From NCBI GenBank assembly GCA_907163375.1, contig CAJQUW010005739.1:62001-126000 (forward strand): DNA of 64,000 nt, written 5' to 3'. A model generated the notes under the pieces. It saw nothing but the letters and a program-made list of their open reading frames with translations. It did no database searches and had not been told where the DNA came from. Of this stretch, positions 52,301 to 63,484 are shown piece after piece. A program made the position numbers and the translations under genes. Each line of letters begins with the position of its first letter. The first letter of the stretch is position 1. The DNA is from Prostheceraeus crozeri. Taxonomy: Eukaryota; Platyhelminthes; Polycladida; Euryleptidae.

Positions 52301-55300
52301 GGACATTGGCGAAAAACGACAGAGTTAGAATTTTGGACGTTTTGGGCTCTAGCGTCAAAACGAAGCATCGGATTGGAAAACGGATTTCAGATTTGGAATC
52401 AGCATGAAATTCTCTATCAACATGGTGAGTTTCAAGTCAATCGGAGAGAAAAAATTTTCAACATTTTTCGAAAAAACGACAGAGTTAGAATTTTGGTCGT
52501 TTTGGGCTGTAGCGCCAAAACGAAGCATCGGATGGGAAAACGGAGGCCAGATTCGGATTCAGCGTGAAATTCTGCATCGGTATGGTGAATTTGAAAGCAA
52601 TCGGAGAGAAAAAATTTTCGCTGACGTCCCCCCCCCCGGCACCGACCTTCCAACTTTGCTTCCAGTGGACGGATTTTGTCGTGCAATAGGTCGTTTGAAA
52701 GCTAAGAGTGAGACAAATTCACTGAAAGAATCGGCTTGTTCATATCGGTCTTCGTTTAGATGTGAAACGCCATTTAAGATTTTGGGACATTGGCGAAAAA
52801 CGACAGAGTTAGAATTTTGGACGTTTTGGGCTCTAGCGTCAAAACGAAGCATCGGATTGGAAAACGGATTTCAGATTTGGAATCAGCATGAAATTCTCTA
52901 TCAACATGGTGAGTTTCAAGTCAATCGGAGAGAAAAAATTTTCAACATTTTTCGAAAAAACGACAGAGTTAGAATTTTGGTCGTTTTGGGCTGTAGCGCC
53001 AAAACGAAGCATCGGATGGGAAAACGGAGGCCAGATTCGGATTCAGCGTGAAATTCTGCATCGGTATGGTGAATTTGAAAGCAATCGGAGAGAAAAAATT
53101 TTCGCTGACGTCCCCCCCCCCGGCACCGACCTTCCAACTTTGCTTCCAGTGGACGGATTTTGTCGTGCAATAGGTCGTTTGAAAGCTAAGAGTGAGACAA
53201 ATTCACTGAAAGAATCGGCTTGTTCATATCGGTCTTCGTTTAGATGTGAAACGCCATTTAAGATTTTGGGACATTGGCGAAAAACGACAGAGTTAGAATT
53301 TTGGACGTTTTGGGCTCTAGCGTCAAAACGAAGCATCGGATTGGAAAACGGATTTCAGATTTGGAATCAGCATGAAATTCTCTATCAACATGGTGAGTTT
53401 TAAGTCAATCGGAGAGAAAAGATTTTCAACATTTTTCGAAAAAACGACAGAGTTAGAATTTTGGTCGTTTTGGGCTGTAGCGCCAAAACGAAGCATCGGA
53501 TGGGAAAACGGAGGCCAGATTCGGATTCAGCGTGAAATTCTGCATCGGTATGGTGAATTTGAAAGCAATCGGAGAGAAAAAATTTTCGCTGACGTCCCCC
53601 CCCCCGGCACCGACCTTCCAACTTTGCTTCCAGTGGACGGATTTTGTCGTGCAATAGGTCGTTTGAAAGCTAAGAGTGAGACAAATTCACTGAAAGAATC
53701 GGCTTGTTCATATCGGTCTTCGTTTAGATGTGAAACGCCATTTAAGATTTTGGGACATTGGCGAAAAACGACAGAGTTAGAATTTTGGACGTTTTGGGCT
53801 CTAGCGTCAAAACGAAGCATCGGATTGGAAAACGGATTTCAGATTTGGAATCAGCATGAAATTCTCTATCAACATGGTGAGTTTCAAGTCAATCGGAGAG
53901 AAAAGATTTTCAACATTTTTCGAAAAAACGACAGAGTTAGAATTTTGGTCGTTTTGGGCTGTAGCGCCAAAACGAAGCATCGGATGGGAAAACGGAGGCC
54001 AGATTCGGATTCAGCGTGAAATTCTGCATCGGTATGGTGAATTTGAAAGCAATCGGAGAGAAAAAATTTTCGCTGACGTCCCCCCCGCCCGGCACCGACC
54101 TTCCAACTTTGCTTACAGTTGACGGATTTTGTCGTGCAATAGGTCGTTTGAAAGCTAAGAGTGAGACAAATTCACTGAAAGAATCGGCTTGTTCATATCG
54201 GTCTTCGTTTAGATGTGAAACGCCATTTAAGATTTTGGGACATTGGCGAAAAACGACAGAGTTAGAATTTTGGACGTTTTGGGCTCTAGCGTCAAAACGA
54301 AGCATCGGATTGGAAAACGGATTTCAGATTTGGAATCAGCATGAAATTCTCTATCAACATGGTGAGTTTCAAGTCAATCGGAGAGAAAAGATTTTCAACA
54401 TTTTTCGAAAAAACGACAGAGTTAGAATTTTGGTCGTTTTGGGCTGTAGCGCCAAAACGAAGCATCGGATGGGAAAACGGAGGCCAGATTCGGATTCAGC
54501 GTGAAATTCTGCATCGGTATGGTGAATTTGAAAGCAATCGGAGAGAAAAAATTTTCGCTGACGTCCCCCCCCCCGGCACCGACCTTCCAACTTTGCTTCC
54601 AGTGGACGGATTTTGTCGTGCAATAGGTCGTTTGAAAGCTAAGAGTGAGACAAATTCACTGAAAGAATCGGCTTGTTCATATCGGTCTTCGTTTAGATGT
54701 GAAACGCCATTTAAGATTTTGGGACATTGGCGAAAAACGACAGAGTTAGAATTTTGGACGTTTTGGGCTCTAGCGTCAAAACGAAGCATCGGATTGGAAA
54801 ACGGATTTCAGATTTGGAATCAGCATGAAATTCTCTATCAACATGGTGAGTTTCAAGTCAATCGGAGAGAAAAGATTTTCAACATTTTTCGAAAAAACGA
54901 CAGAGTTAGAATTTTGGTCGTTTTGGGCTGTAGCGCCAAAACGAAGCATCGGATGGGAAAACGGAGGCCAGATTCGGATTCAGCGTGAAATTCTGCATCG
55001 GTATGGTGAATTTGAAAGCAATCGGAGAGAAAAAATTTTCGCTGACGTCCCCCCCCCCGGCACCGACCTTCCAACTTTGCTTCCAGTGGACGGATTTTGT
55101 CGTGCAATAGGTCGTTTGAAAGCTAAGAGTGAGACAAATTCACTGAAAGAATCGGCTTGTTCATATCGGTCTTCGTTTAGATGTGAAACGCCATTTAAGA
55201 TTTTGGGACATTGGCGAAAAACGACAGAGTTAGAATTTTGGACGTTTTGGGCTCTAGCGTCAAAACGAAGCATCGGATTGGAAAACGGATTTCAGATTTG

Positions 55301-58300
55301 GAATCAGCATGAAATTCTCTATCAACATGGTGAGTTTCAAGTCAATCGGAGAGAAAAGATTTTCAACATTTTTCGAAAAAACGACAGAGTTAGAATTTTG
55401 GACGTTTTGGGCTGTAGCGCCAAAACGAAGCATCGGATGGGAAAACGGAGGCCAGATTCGGATTCAGCGTGAAATTCTGCATCGGTATGGTGAATTTGAA
55501 AGCAATCGGAGAGAAAAAATTTTCGCTGACGTCCCCCCCCCCGGCACCGACCTTCCAACTTTGCTTCCAGTGGACGGATTTTGTCGTGCAATAGGTCGTT
55601 TGAAAGCTAAGAGTGAGACAAATTCACTGAAAGAATCGGCTTGTTCATATCGGTCTTCGTTTAGATGTGAAACGCCATTTAAGATTTTGGGACATTGGCG
55701 AAAAACGACAGAGTTAGAATTTTGGACGTTTTGGGCTCTAGCGTCAAAACGAAGCATCGGATTGGAAAACGGATTTCAGATTTGGAATCAGCATGAAATT
55801 CTCTATCAACATGGTGAGTTTCAAGTCAATCGGAGAGAAAAGATTTTCAACATTTTTCGAAAAAACGACAGAGTTAGAATTTTGGTCGTTTTGGGCTGTA
55901 GCGCCAAAACGAAGCATCGGATGGGAAAACGGAGGCCAGATTCGGATTCAGCGTGAAATTCTGCATCGGTATGGTGAATTTGAAAGCAATCGGAGAGAAA
56001 AAATTTTCGCTGACGTCCCCCCCCCCGGCACCGACCTTCCAACTTTGCTTCCAGTGGACGGATTTTGTCGTGCAATAGGTCGTTTGAAAGCTAAGAGTGA
56101 GACAAATTCACTGAAAGAATCGGCTTGTTCATATCGGTCTTCGTTTAGATGTGAAACGCCATTTAAGATTTTGGGACATTGGCGAAAAACGACAGAGTTA
56201 GAATTTTGGACGTTTTGGGCTCTAGCGTCAAAACGAAGCATCGGATTGGAAAACGGATTTCAGATTTGGAATCAGCATGAAATTCTCTATCAACATGGTG
56301 AGTTTCAAGTCAATCGGAGAGAAAAGATTTTCAACATTTTTCGAAAAAACGACAGAGTTAGAATTTTGGTCGTTTTGGGCTGTAGCGCCAAAACGAAGCA
56401 TCGGATGGGAAAACGGAGGCCAGATTCGGATTCAGCGTGAAATTCTGCATCGGTATGGTGAATTTGAAAGCAATCGGAGAGAAAAAATTTTCGCTGACGT
56501 CCCCCCCCCCGGCACCGACCTTCCAACTTTGCTTCCAGTGGACGGATTTTGTCGTGCAATAGGTCGTTTGAAAGCTAAGAGTGAGACAAATTCACTGAAA
56601 GAATCGGCTTGTTCATATCGGTCTTCGTTTAGATGTGAAACGCCATTTAAGATTTTGGGACATTGGCGAAAAACGACAGAGTTAGAATTTTGGACGTTTT
56701 GGGCTCTAGCGTCAAAACGAAGCATCGGATTGGAAAACGGATTTCAGATTTGGAATCAGCATGAAATTCTCTATCAACATGGTGAGTTTCAAGTCAATCG
56801 GAGAGAAAAAATTTTCAACATTTTTCGAAAAAACGACAGAGTTAGAATTTTGGTCGTTTTGGGCTGTAGCGCCAAAACGAAGCATCGGATGGGAAAACGG
56901 AGGCCAGATTCGGATTCAGCGTGAAATTCTGCATCGGTATGGTGAATTTGAAAGCAATCGGAGAGAAAAAATTTTCGCTGACGTCCCCCCCCCCGGCACC
57001 GACCTTCCAACTTTGCTTCCAGTGGACGGATTTTGTCGTGCAATAGGTCGTTTGAAAGCTAAGAGTGAGACAAATTCACTGAAAGAATCGGCTTGTTCAT
57101 ATCGGTCTTCGTTTAGATGTGAAACGCCATTTAAGATTTTGGGACATTGGCGAAAAACGACAGAGTTAGAATTTTGGACGTTTTGGGCTCTAGCGTCAAA
57201 ACGAAGCATCGGATTGGAAAACGGATTTCAGATTTGGAATCAGCATGAAATTCTCTATCAACATGGTGAGTTTCAAGTCAATCGGAGAGAAAAAATTTTC
57301 AACATTTTTCGAAAAAACGACAGAGTTAGAATTTTGGTCGTTTTGGGCTGTAGCGCCAAAACGAAGCATCGGATGGGAAAACGGAGGCCAGATTCGGATT
57401 CAGCGTGAAATTCTGCATCGGTATGGTGAATTTGAAAGCAATCGGAGAGAAAAAATTTTCGCTGACGTCCCCCCCCCCGGCACCGACCTTCCAACTTTGC
57501 TTCCAGTGGACGGATTTTGTCGTGCAATAGGTCGTTTGAAAGCTAAGAGTGAGACAAATTCACTGAAAGAATCGGCTTGTTCATATCGGTCTTCGTTTAG
57601 ATGTGAAACGCCATTTAAGATTTTGGGACATTGGCGAAAAACGACAGAGTTAGAATTTTGGACGTTTTGGGCTCTAGCGTCAAAACGAAGCATCGGATTG
57701 GAAAACGGATTTCAGATTTGGAATCAGCATGAAATTCTCTATCAACATGGTGAGTTTCAAGTCAATCGGAGAGAAAAGATTTTCAACATTTTTCGAAAAA
57801 ACGACAGAGTTAGAATTTTGGTCGTTTTGGGCTGTAGCGCCAAAACGAAGCATCGGATGGGAAAACGGAGGCCAGATTCGGATTCAGCGTGAAATTCTGC
57901 ATCGGTATGGTGAATTTGAAAGCAATCGGAGAGAAAAAATTTTCGCTGACGTCCCCCCCCCCGGCACCGACCTTCCAACTTTGCTTCCAGTGGACGGATT
58001 TTGTCGTGCAATAGGTCGTTTGAAAGCTAAGAGTGAGACAAATTCACTGAAAGAATCGGCTTGTTCATATCGGTCTTCGTTTAGATGTGAAACGCCATTT
58101 AAGATTTTGGGACATTGGCGAAAAACGACAGAGTTAGAATTTTGGACGTTTTGGGCTCTAGCGTCAAAACGAAGCATCGGATTGGAAAACGGATTTCAGA
58201 TTTGGAATCAGCATGAAATTCTCTATCAACATGGTGAGTTTCAAGTCAATCGGAGAGAAAAAATTTTCAACATTTTTCGAAAAAACGACAGAGTTAGAAT

Positions 58301-60838
58301 TTTGGTCGTTTTGGGCTGTAGCGCCAAAACGAAGCATCGGATGGGAAAACGGAGGCCAGATTCGGATTCAGCGTGAAATTCTGCATCGGTATGGTGAATT
58401 TGAAAGCAATCGGAGAGAAAAAATTTTCGCTGACGTCCCCCCCCCCGGCACCGACCTTCCAACTTTGCTTCCAGTGGACGGATTTTGTCGTGCAATAGGT
58501 CGTTTGAAAGCTAAGAGTGAGACAAATTCACTGAAAGAATCGGCTTGTTCATATCGGTCTTCGTTTAGATGTGAAACGCCATTTAAGATTTTGGGACATT
58601 GGCGAAAAATGACAGAGTTAGAATTTTGGACGTTTTGGGCTCTAGCGTCAAAACGAAGCATCGGATTGGAAAACGGATTTCAGATTTGGAATCAGCATGA
58701 AATTCTCTATCAACATGGTGAGTTTTAAGTCAATCGGAGAGAAAAAATTTTCAACATTTTTCGAAAAAACGACAGAGTTAGAATTTTGGTCGTTTTGGGC
58801 TGTAGCGCCAAAACGAAGCATCGGATGGGAAAACGGAGGCCAGATTCGGATTCAGCGTGAAATTCTGCATCGGTATGGTGAATTTGAAAGCAATCGGAGA
58901 GAAAAAATTTTCGCTGACGTCCCCCCCCCCGGCACCGACCTTCCAACTTTGCTTCCAGTGGACGGATTTTGTCGTGCAATAGGTCGTTTGAAAGCTAAGA
59001 GTGAGACAAATTCACTGAAAGAATCGGCTTGTTCATATCGGTCTTCGTTTAGATGTGAAACGCCATTTAAGATTTTGGGACATTGGCGAAAAATGACAGA
59101 GTTAGAATTTTGGACGTTTTGGGCTCTAGCGTCAAAACGAAGCATCGGATTGGAAAACGGATTTCAGATTTGGAATCAGCATGAAATTCTCTATCAACAT
59201 GGTGAGTTTTAAGTCAATCGGAGAGAAAAAATTTTCAACATTTTTCGAAAAAACGACAGAGTTAGAATTTTGGTCGTTTTGGGCTGTAGCGCCAAAACGA
59301 AGCATCGGATGGGAAAACGGAGGCCAGATTCGGATTCAGCGTGAAATTCTGCATCGGTATGGTGAATTTGAAAGCAATCGGAGAGAAAAAATTTTCGCTG
59401 ACGTCCCCCCCGCCCGGCACCGACCTTCCAACTTTGCTTACAGTTGACGGATTTTGTCGTGCAATAGGTCGTTTGAAAGCTAAGAGTGAGACAAATTCAC
59501 TGAAAGAATCGGCTTGTTCATATCGGTCTTCGTTTAGATGTGAAACGCCATTTAAGATTTTGGGACATTGGCGAAAAATGACAGAGTTAGAATTTTGGAC
59601 GTTTTGGGCTCTAGCGTGAAAACGAAGCATCGGATTGGAAAACGGATTTCAGATTTGGAATCAGCATGAAATTCTCTATCAACATGGTGAGTTTTAAGTC
59701 AATCGGAGAGAAAAAATTTTCAACATTTTTCGAAAAAACGACAGAGTTAGAATTTTGGTCGTTTTGGGCTGTAGCGCCAAAACGAAGCATCGGATGGGAA
59801 AACGGAGGCCAGATTCGGATTCAGCGTGAAATTCTGCATCGGTATGGTGAATTTGAAAGCAATCGGAGAGAAAAAATTTTCGCTGACGTCCCCCCCCCCG
59901 GCACCGACCTTCCAACTTTGCTTCCAGTGGACGGATTTTGTCGTGCAATAGGTCGTTTGAAAGCTAAGAGTGAGACAAATTCACTGAAAGAATCGGCTTG
60001 TTCATATCGGTCTTCGTTTAGATGTGAAACGCCATTTAAGATTTTGGGACATTGGCGAAAAATGACAGAGTTAGAATTTTGGACGTTTTGGGCTCTAGCG
60101 TCAAAACGAAGCATCGGATTGGAAAACGGATTTCAGATTTGGAATCAGCATGAAATTCTCTATCAACATGGTGAGTTTCAAGTCAATCGGAGAGAAAAGA
60201 TTTTCAACATTTTTCGAAAAAACGACAGAGTTAGAATTTTGGTCGTTTTGGGCTGTAGCGCCAAAACGAAGCATCGGATGGGAAAACGGAGGCCAGATTC
60301 GGATTCAGCGTGAAATTCTGCATCGGTATGGTGAATTTGAAAGCAATCGGAGAGAAAAAATTTTCGCTGACGTCCCCCCCCCCGGCACCGACCTTCCAAC
60401 TTTGCTTCCAGTGGACGGATTTTGTCGTGCAATAGGTCGTTTGAAAGCTAAGAGTGAGACAAATTCACTGAAAGAATCGGCTTGTTCATATCGGTCTTCG
60501 TTTAGATGTGAAACGCCATTTAAGATTTTGGGACATTGGCGAAAAACGACAGAGTTAGAATTTTGGACGTTTTGGGCTCTAGCGTGAAAACGAAGCATCG
60601 GATTGGAAAACGGATTTCAGATTTGGAATCAGCATGAAATTCTCTATCAACATGGTGAGTTTCAAGTCAATCGGAGAGAAAAGATTTTCAACATTTTTCG
60701 AAAAAACGACAGAGTTAGAATTTTGGTCGTTTTGGGCTGTAGCGCCAAAACGAAGCATCGGATGGGAAAATGGAGGCCAGATTCGGATTCAGCGTCAAAT
60801 TCTACATGGATATGGTATATTTCCAGCTCAATCAGACC
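31311..60838 (+). repeat. Main 484-bp satellite array, about 61 units
   Basis: Head-to-tail units of 484 bp (485 where the C-run has one more C), very homogeneous from about 35 kb on. The first 3.7 kb next to the Polinton are irregular, with missing and extra sub-blocks. Each unit contains the block CGACAGAGTTAGAATTTTGG twice, at alternating spacings of 161 and 323 bp, so it is a higher-order unit built from related sub-repeats. It has a C9-C10 run after GACGT. The unit length is not a multiple of three, and ORFs of 84-215 codons recur on both strands. They are repeat artefacts with no sign of a gene. Confidence 0.97.
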
Positions 60839-60910
60839 TCTAGAATCGGTGATAGAAGCGTTTTAAGTTTTTGGATGATGGGTATTACGTCATCAGCTGA
60901 TCGCCACAAA

Positions 60911-60919
60911 CTATATAAG
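60911..60919 (+). promoter_or_regulatory. TATA box CTATATAAG of the spliced coiled-coil gene
   Basis: About 50 bp upstream of a strong 5' splice site (CG|GTAAGT at 60965/60966), so transcription would start near 60940 and give a short non-coding first exon. Confidence 0.6.
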
Positions 60920-60965
60920 CTGGGAACCGACAGAGACTTGACATTAATACGAGAGATTGTCAACG

Positions 60966-61626
60966 GTAAGTCGTCTCTCTGAGCTCCGATGATAGCTTCG
61001 GACATTTCAAATTCCGGGTTTCTGTAAGAAACCGACTTAGAAAATTTCATTGCTGATATCAGCTAAGCCGTCATACTTAGAGGTTAGCCAGGAGATGGCC
61101 TTCGTCTCCAGGCCATAAAAGACTCCAAAACTTTAAAGGCTTGTAACTTTGCTTCTACAAGTCCGTTTGACTTGATTCAAAAAAGGTTCGGTCGTTATTG
61201 ACCTGCCCTAAGTGATAGACTACTTATAAAATTTCATAAGTAGTGCTAAAAAAGTGAAAAATTTAAATTCACTAGTTTTGGAGATTTTCTGGGGTTTTCG
61301 ACCCTGCTGAATTCAAGTAAGACATTTATAAAGTTGTGGGAGGCAAGCTTCGGCTTGGAATTTGCAACCTTTGTAAACAATCCACTGGTTTTCATGTCAA
61401 AATCGGGGTCCGGATACCAACACAGTGATATGACGCACGCTCTGTCCGCGGGAGTTTGGATTTGTGGGCCGAGGCCTTGGAGTTGGGATAAGATTCCCTC
61501 TGAGTAATGCCTGTAACGGATTCAAAAGTTCGACACTTTCCACCAATCTCACAATTTAGCTGTATGATTATAAGAATGACTGCCAATGTCGCCTGTTAGT
61601 AATTCTATTTCATCCTTCCTTTACAG
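60966..61626 (+). other. Intron 1 of the coiled-coil gene (predicted)
   Basis: 661 bp from GTAAGT (60966) to a pyrimidine-rich stretch ending TTTACAG (61626). It lies between the TATA box and the ATG at 61643, so it would be a 5' UTR intron. Most of the sequence shared with the left arm falls inside it. Confidence 0.55.
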
Positions 61627-61642
61627 ATACATAAGTTACAAA

Positions 61643-62737
61643 ATGGGAGGCAACTCAAAATTTTTATTTAAAAAGTGCTCTTGCGGAGAAATAAAGAGAG
61701 GTGGCGAATTCAAACGCCACATTAACAAGTATAAGAATACTCCTCACTTTCACGAGGAAAGAGCCGTTATTTCCGGCTGTACACATTGCCTGAAATTTTT
61801 AAAAGGCAAGGAGCATGAGGCATTTTACATCGCCCACGCCGATTGTCCGCTCAAAAAGGCTAACAATTATATAACATCAGACATCGGCAAAGTGATCGCG
61901 CCCTTCTTCAACGAAGAAACAGTCGATCTAGACGCAGCACTACAAGAGGCTATTGCAACAATTTTGGAACCTGTTGCTTCGGTCACTACCTCATCGACAG
62001 CAGAAGAGAAGGCCCCACTAAGCGATTTGGACTGCTCAGATGACTCCGATTCTGAGGAGGTCGTCATCACTAAAAACGCGGAAGAGATAGGAAAACCGAC
62101 AAATCAGTCTTCCCCGAAAAAGAAAGTGATCGCACCTTCCCCAGTAAAGAAGGGGATTAAGCAGCAGATGAACAGCTGGAATAAGGATGAGCAGATCGCA
62201 AAAGTGAGCCAGGAATATGCACTCACGAAATTAAAAGATGAGCTCACACGTTACAAAAACGATTGTTCGGCCCTTAGGGATGACAATGTCCACCTGAAGG
62301 GTCAGGTAGCCGAGATTCGGACCCTCAAGACCCAAGTAATTAACTTAGAACCTTTCCGCGAAAAGGCGCTTGCCAGCGAAAAACGAGTTGAAGAGCAGGC
62401 GACGTACATAAAATCACTAAAAGCTCAGGAAGAGGTGTCAAATTTAAAAATCGAGCAACTAAAGACTAGCCTGACTGAGAGTCAGAAGAAAGAAGAGAGA
62501 CGAACAACGCTCCACATTCCCATCATCAAGAGCAGAATCGTCGACAGGGTCATCCTTGAGAGTGAGGACTTGGATATTACATTCGAGTGCTACGATGGGG
62601 CGATGGCGGAGATGCGCTGTCTCCATGTCTCCATCAAGCATGATGGCGAAATAAAGGAGCTGCGCCACCGGAAGCGGAAACTGCCAGCCAAATACTTGCC
62701 TCAGCCACCACCATCGAAGGTTCAACGAACCGGTTGA
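61643..62737 (+). CDS. Cys/His-rich coiled-coil protein of unknown function
   Basis: 364 aa from the ATG at 61643. The frame is open from 61586, but the predicted splice acceptor at 61626 lies inside that extension and MGGNSKF follows an A-rich leader. Residues 1-75 contain Cys/His pairs (CSCG, HINKY, HFHEE, CTHC, HADC), a probable zinc-binding module. An acidic Ser-rich middle (about 120-145) and a Pro/Lys segment (PSPVKKG) follow. The second half (about 185-285) is a coiled coil, then a beta-like segment with basic residues and a Pro-rich tail. No family is recognised. A second small intron (62749-62810) follows the stop. Only the right arm carries this gene. Confidence 0.7.
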   Translation: MGGNSKFLFKKCSCGEIKRGGEFKRHINKYKNTPHFHEERAVISGCTHCLKFLKGKEHEAFYIAHADCPLKKANNYITSDIGKVIAPFFNEETVDLDAALQEAIATILEPVASVTTSSTAEEKAPLSDLDCSDDSDSEEVVITKNAEEIGKPTNQSSPKKKVIAPSPVKKGIKQQMNSWNKDEQIAKVSQEYALTKLKDELTRYKNDCSALRDDNVHLKGQVAEIRTLKTQVINLEPFREKALASEKRVEEQATYIKSLKAQEEVSNLKIEQLKTSLTESQKKEERRTTLHIPIIKSRIVDRVILESEDLDITFECYDGAMAEMRCLHVSIKHDGEIKELRHRKRKLPAKYLPQPPPSKVQRTG

Positions 62738-62748
62738 ATTGATTTATG

Positions 62749-62810
62749 GTGAGTTAATATCATCTCTATCACTTGAATATAATTTCATCCATTTTTCCTT
62801 CTATTTTCAG
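62749..62810 (+). other. Small predicted intron after the coiled-coil ORF
   Basis: ATG|GTGAGT at 62748/62749 and CTATTTTCAG ending at 62810. At 62 bp it has the typical size of small introns in some invertebrates. It follows the stop codon (62735-62737), so it is either in the 3' UTR or marks alternative splicing to the next exon. Confidence 0.45.
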
Positions 62811-62816
62811 ATACGA

Positions 62817-62958
62817 CGAGAACGAACCAACGGCTCTCATAAGGGCCACCATGGGGCAAGACATGATAGAACCTCCACGCGGTTTGCCCTCGGCAGTCTT
62901 TAGACTGGCGAATACTATCATTAAGTTAAATCTGCTATCAGTCAACTAGAACGTTGCA
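62817..62958 (+). repeat. First copy of a 142-bp direct duplication
   Basis: Nearly identical to 63299-63439. It contains a short frame (ENEP-ALIRATMGQDMIEPPRGLP and so on) closed by a TAG at 62947-62949. It lies immediately before the TATA box of the 88-aa gene. Confidence 0.85.
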
Positions 62959-62969
62959 TCACATTAGAG

Positions 62970-62982
62970 GGGTATATAAACC
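62970..62982 (+). promoter_or_regulatory. TATA box GGGTATATAAACC of the 88-aa gene
   Basis: Identical to the 13-mer upstream of the left-arm paralogue (5006-5018, minus). It lies about 30 bp before the ATG, so the 5' UTR must be very short. Confidence 0.7.
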
Positions 62983-63011
62983 ACTACCTCTCATTTCATT
63001 TCATTTCAATC

Positions 63012-63278
63012 ATGGAGACACCAAACGCTGCAGTGAATTCTCCTCGCGGACCGCAGTTAAGACCGCGAAATTTATTTAATGAATTTGCTAGAATAGAGGA
63101 GCAAGACAGAGTTCACAACAATCTTGCTCAGATTGGCAATGCGATGACAGCAAGTGTTGCCAATCCAATGAAATGGCCCTACATTCCACCCTCCACTCAA
63201 ATACCAACTATCATGGAAGTCGACACTGCTGAGGTTGAACGGTTTCGACTCTCTCTCAGCAGAATCGGTATGGAGTAA
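63012..63278 (+). CDS. Small protein of unknown function, paralogue of the 4692-4970 gene
   Basis: 88 aa (METPNAAV...SRIGME). It shares with the left-arm 92-aa protein the blocks RPRNLFNEF, EEQDR followed by NNLAQIG, YIPPS and the C-terminal VDTAEVERFRLSLSRI. Identity is roughly half by eye, with no frame break in either copy. It has no signal peptide, membrane segment or known domain, and is probably a short helical protein. It is flanked on both sides by copies of a 142-bp duplication. Confidence 0.68.
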   Translation: METPNAAVNSPRGPQLRPRNLFNEFARIEEQDRVHNNLAQIGNAMTASVANPMKWPYIPPSTQIPTIMEVDTAEVERFRLSLSRIGME

Positions 63279-63280
63279 GA

Positions 63281-63484
63281 TTGCTGATGACGACTCCCGA
63301 GAACGAACCACCGGCTCTCTTAAGGGCCACCATGGGGCAAGACATGATAGAACCTCCACGCGGTTTGCCCTGGGCAGTCTTCAGACTGGCGAATACTATC
63401 ATTAAGTTGAATCTGCTATCAGTCAACTTGAACGTTGCAAATGAAGTTCGGTGTAATACTTCCTTTCGACGGGCGTTCCTGTAA
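63281..63484 (+). CDS. Possible small ORF in the second duplication copy
   Basis: 67 codons starting 3 bp after the 88-aa gene's stop. It contains the RATMGQDMIEPPRGLPWAVFRLANT segment also present, with a few changes and an earlier stop, at 62817-62958. The protein-level similarity could be a passive result of the DNA duplication. Whether either copy is translated, or is an exon of the neighbouring spliced gene, is unclear. Confidence 0.3.
   Translation: MLMTTPENEPPALLRATMGQDMIEPPRGLPWAVFRLANTIIKLNLLSVNLNVANEVRCNTSFRRAFL
63299..63439 (+). repeat. Second copy of the 142-bp direct duplication
   Basis: See 62817-62958. The two copies bracket the 88-aa gene and its promoter, and their starts are 482 bp apart. 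Confidence 0.85.

Noticed and set aside
31311..60838. Recurrent ORFs of 84-215 codons on both strands of the satellite
   Set aside because: They repeat with the 484-bp unit, exist in several frames on both strands, shift frame from unit to unit (484 is not a multiple of 3) and show no start context or domain. They are by-products of a stop-poor repeat.
31311..60838. CRISPR-like appearance of a long, regular repeat array
   Set aside because: Whole 484-bp units repeat without unique spacers and the context is eukaryotic, so this is a satellite.
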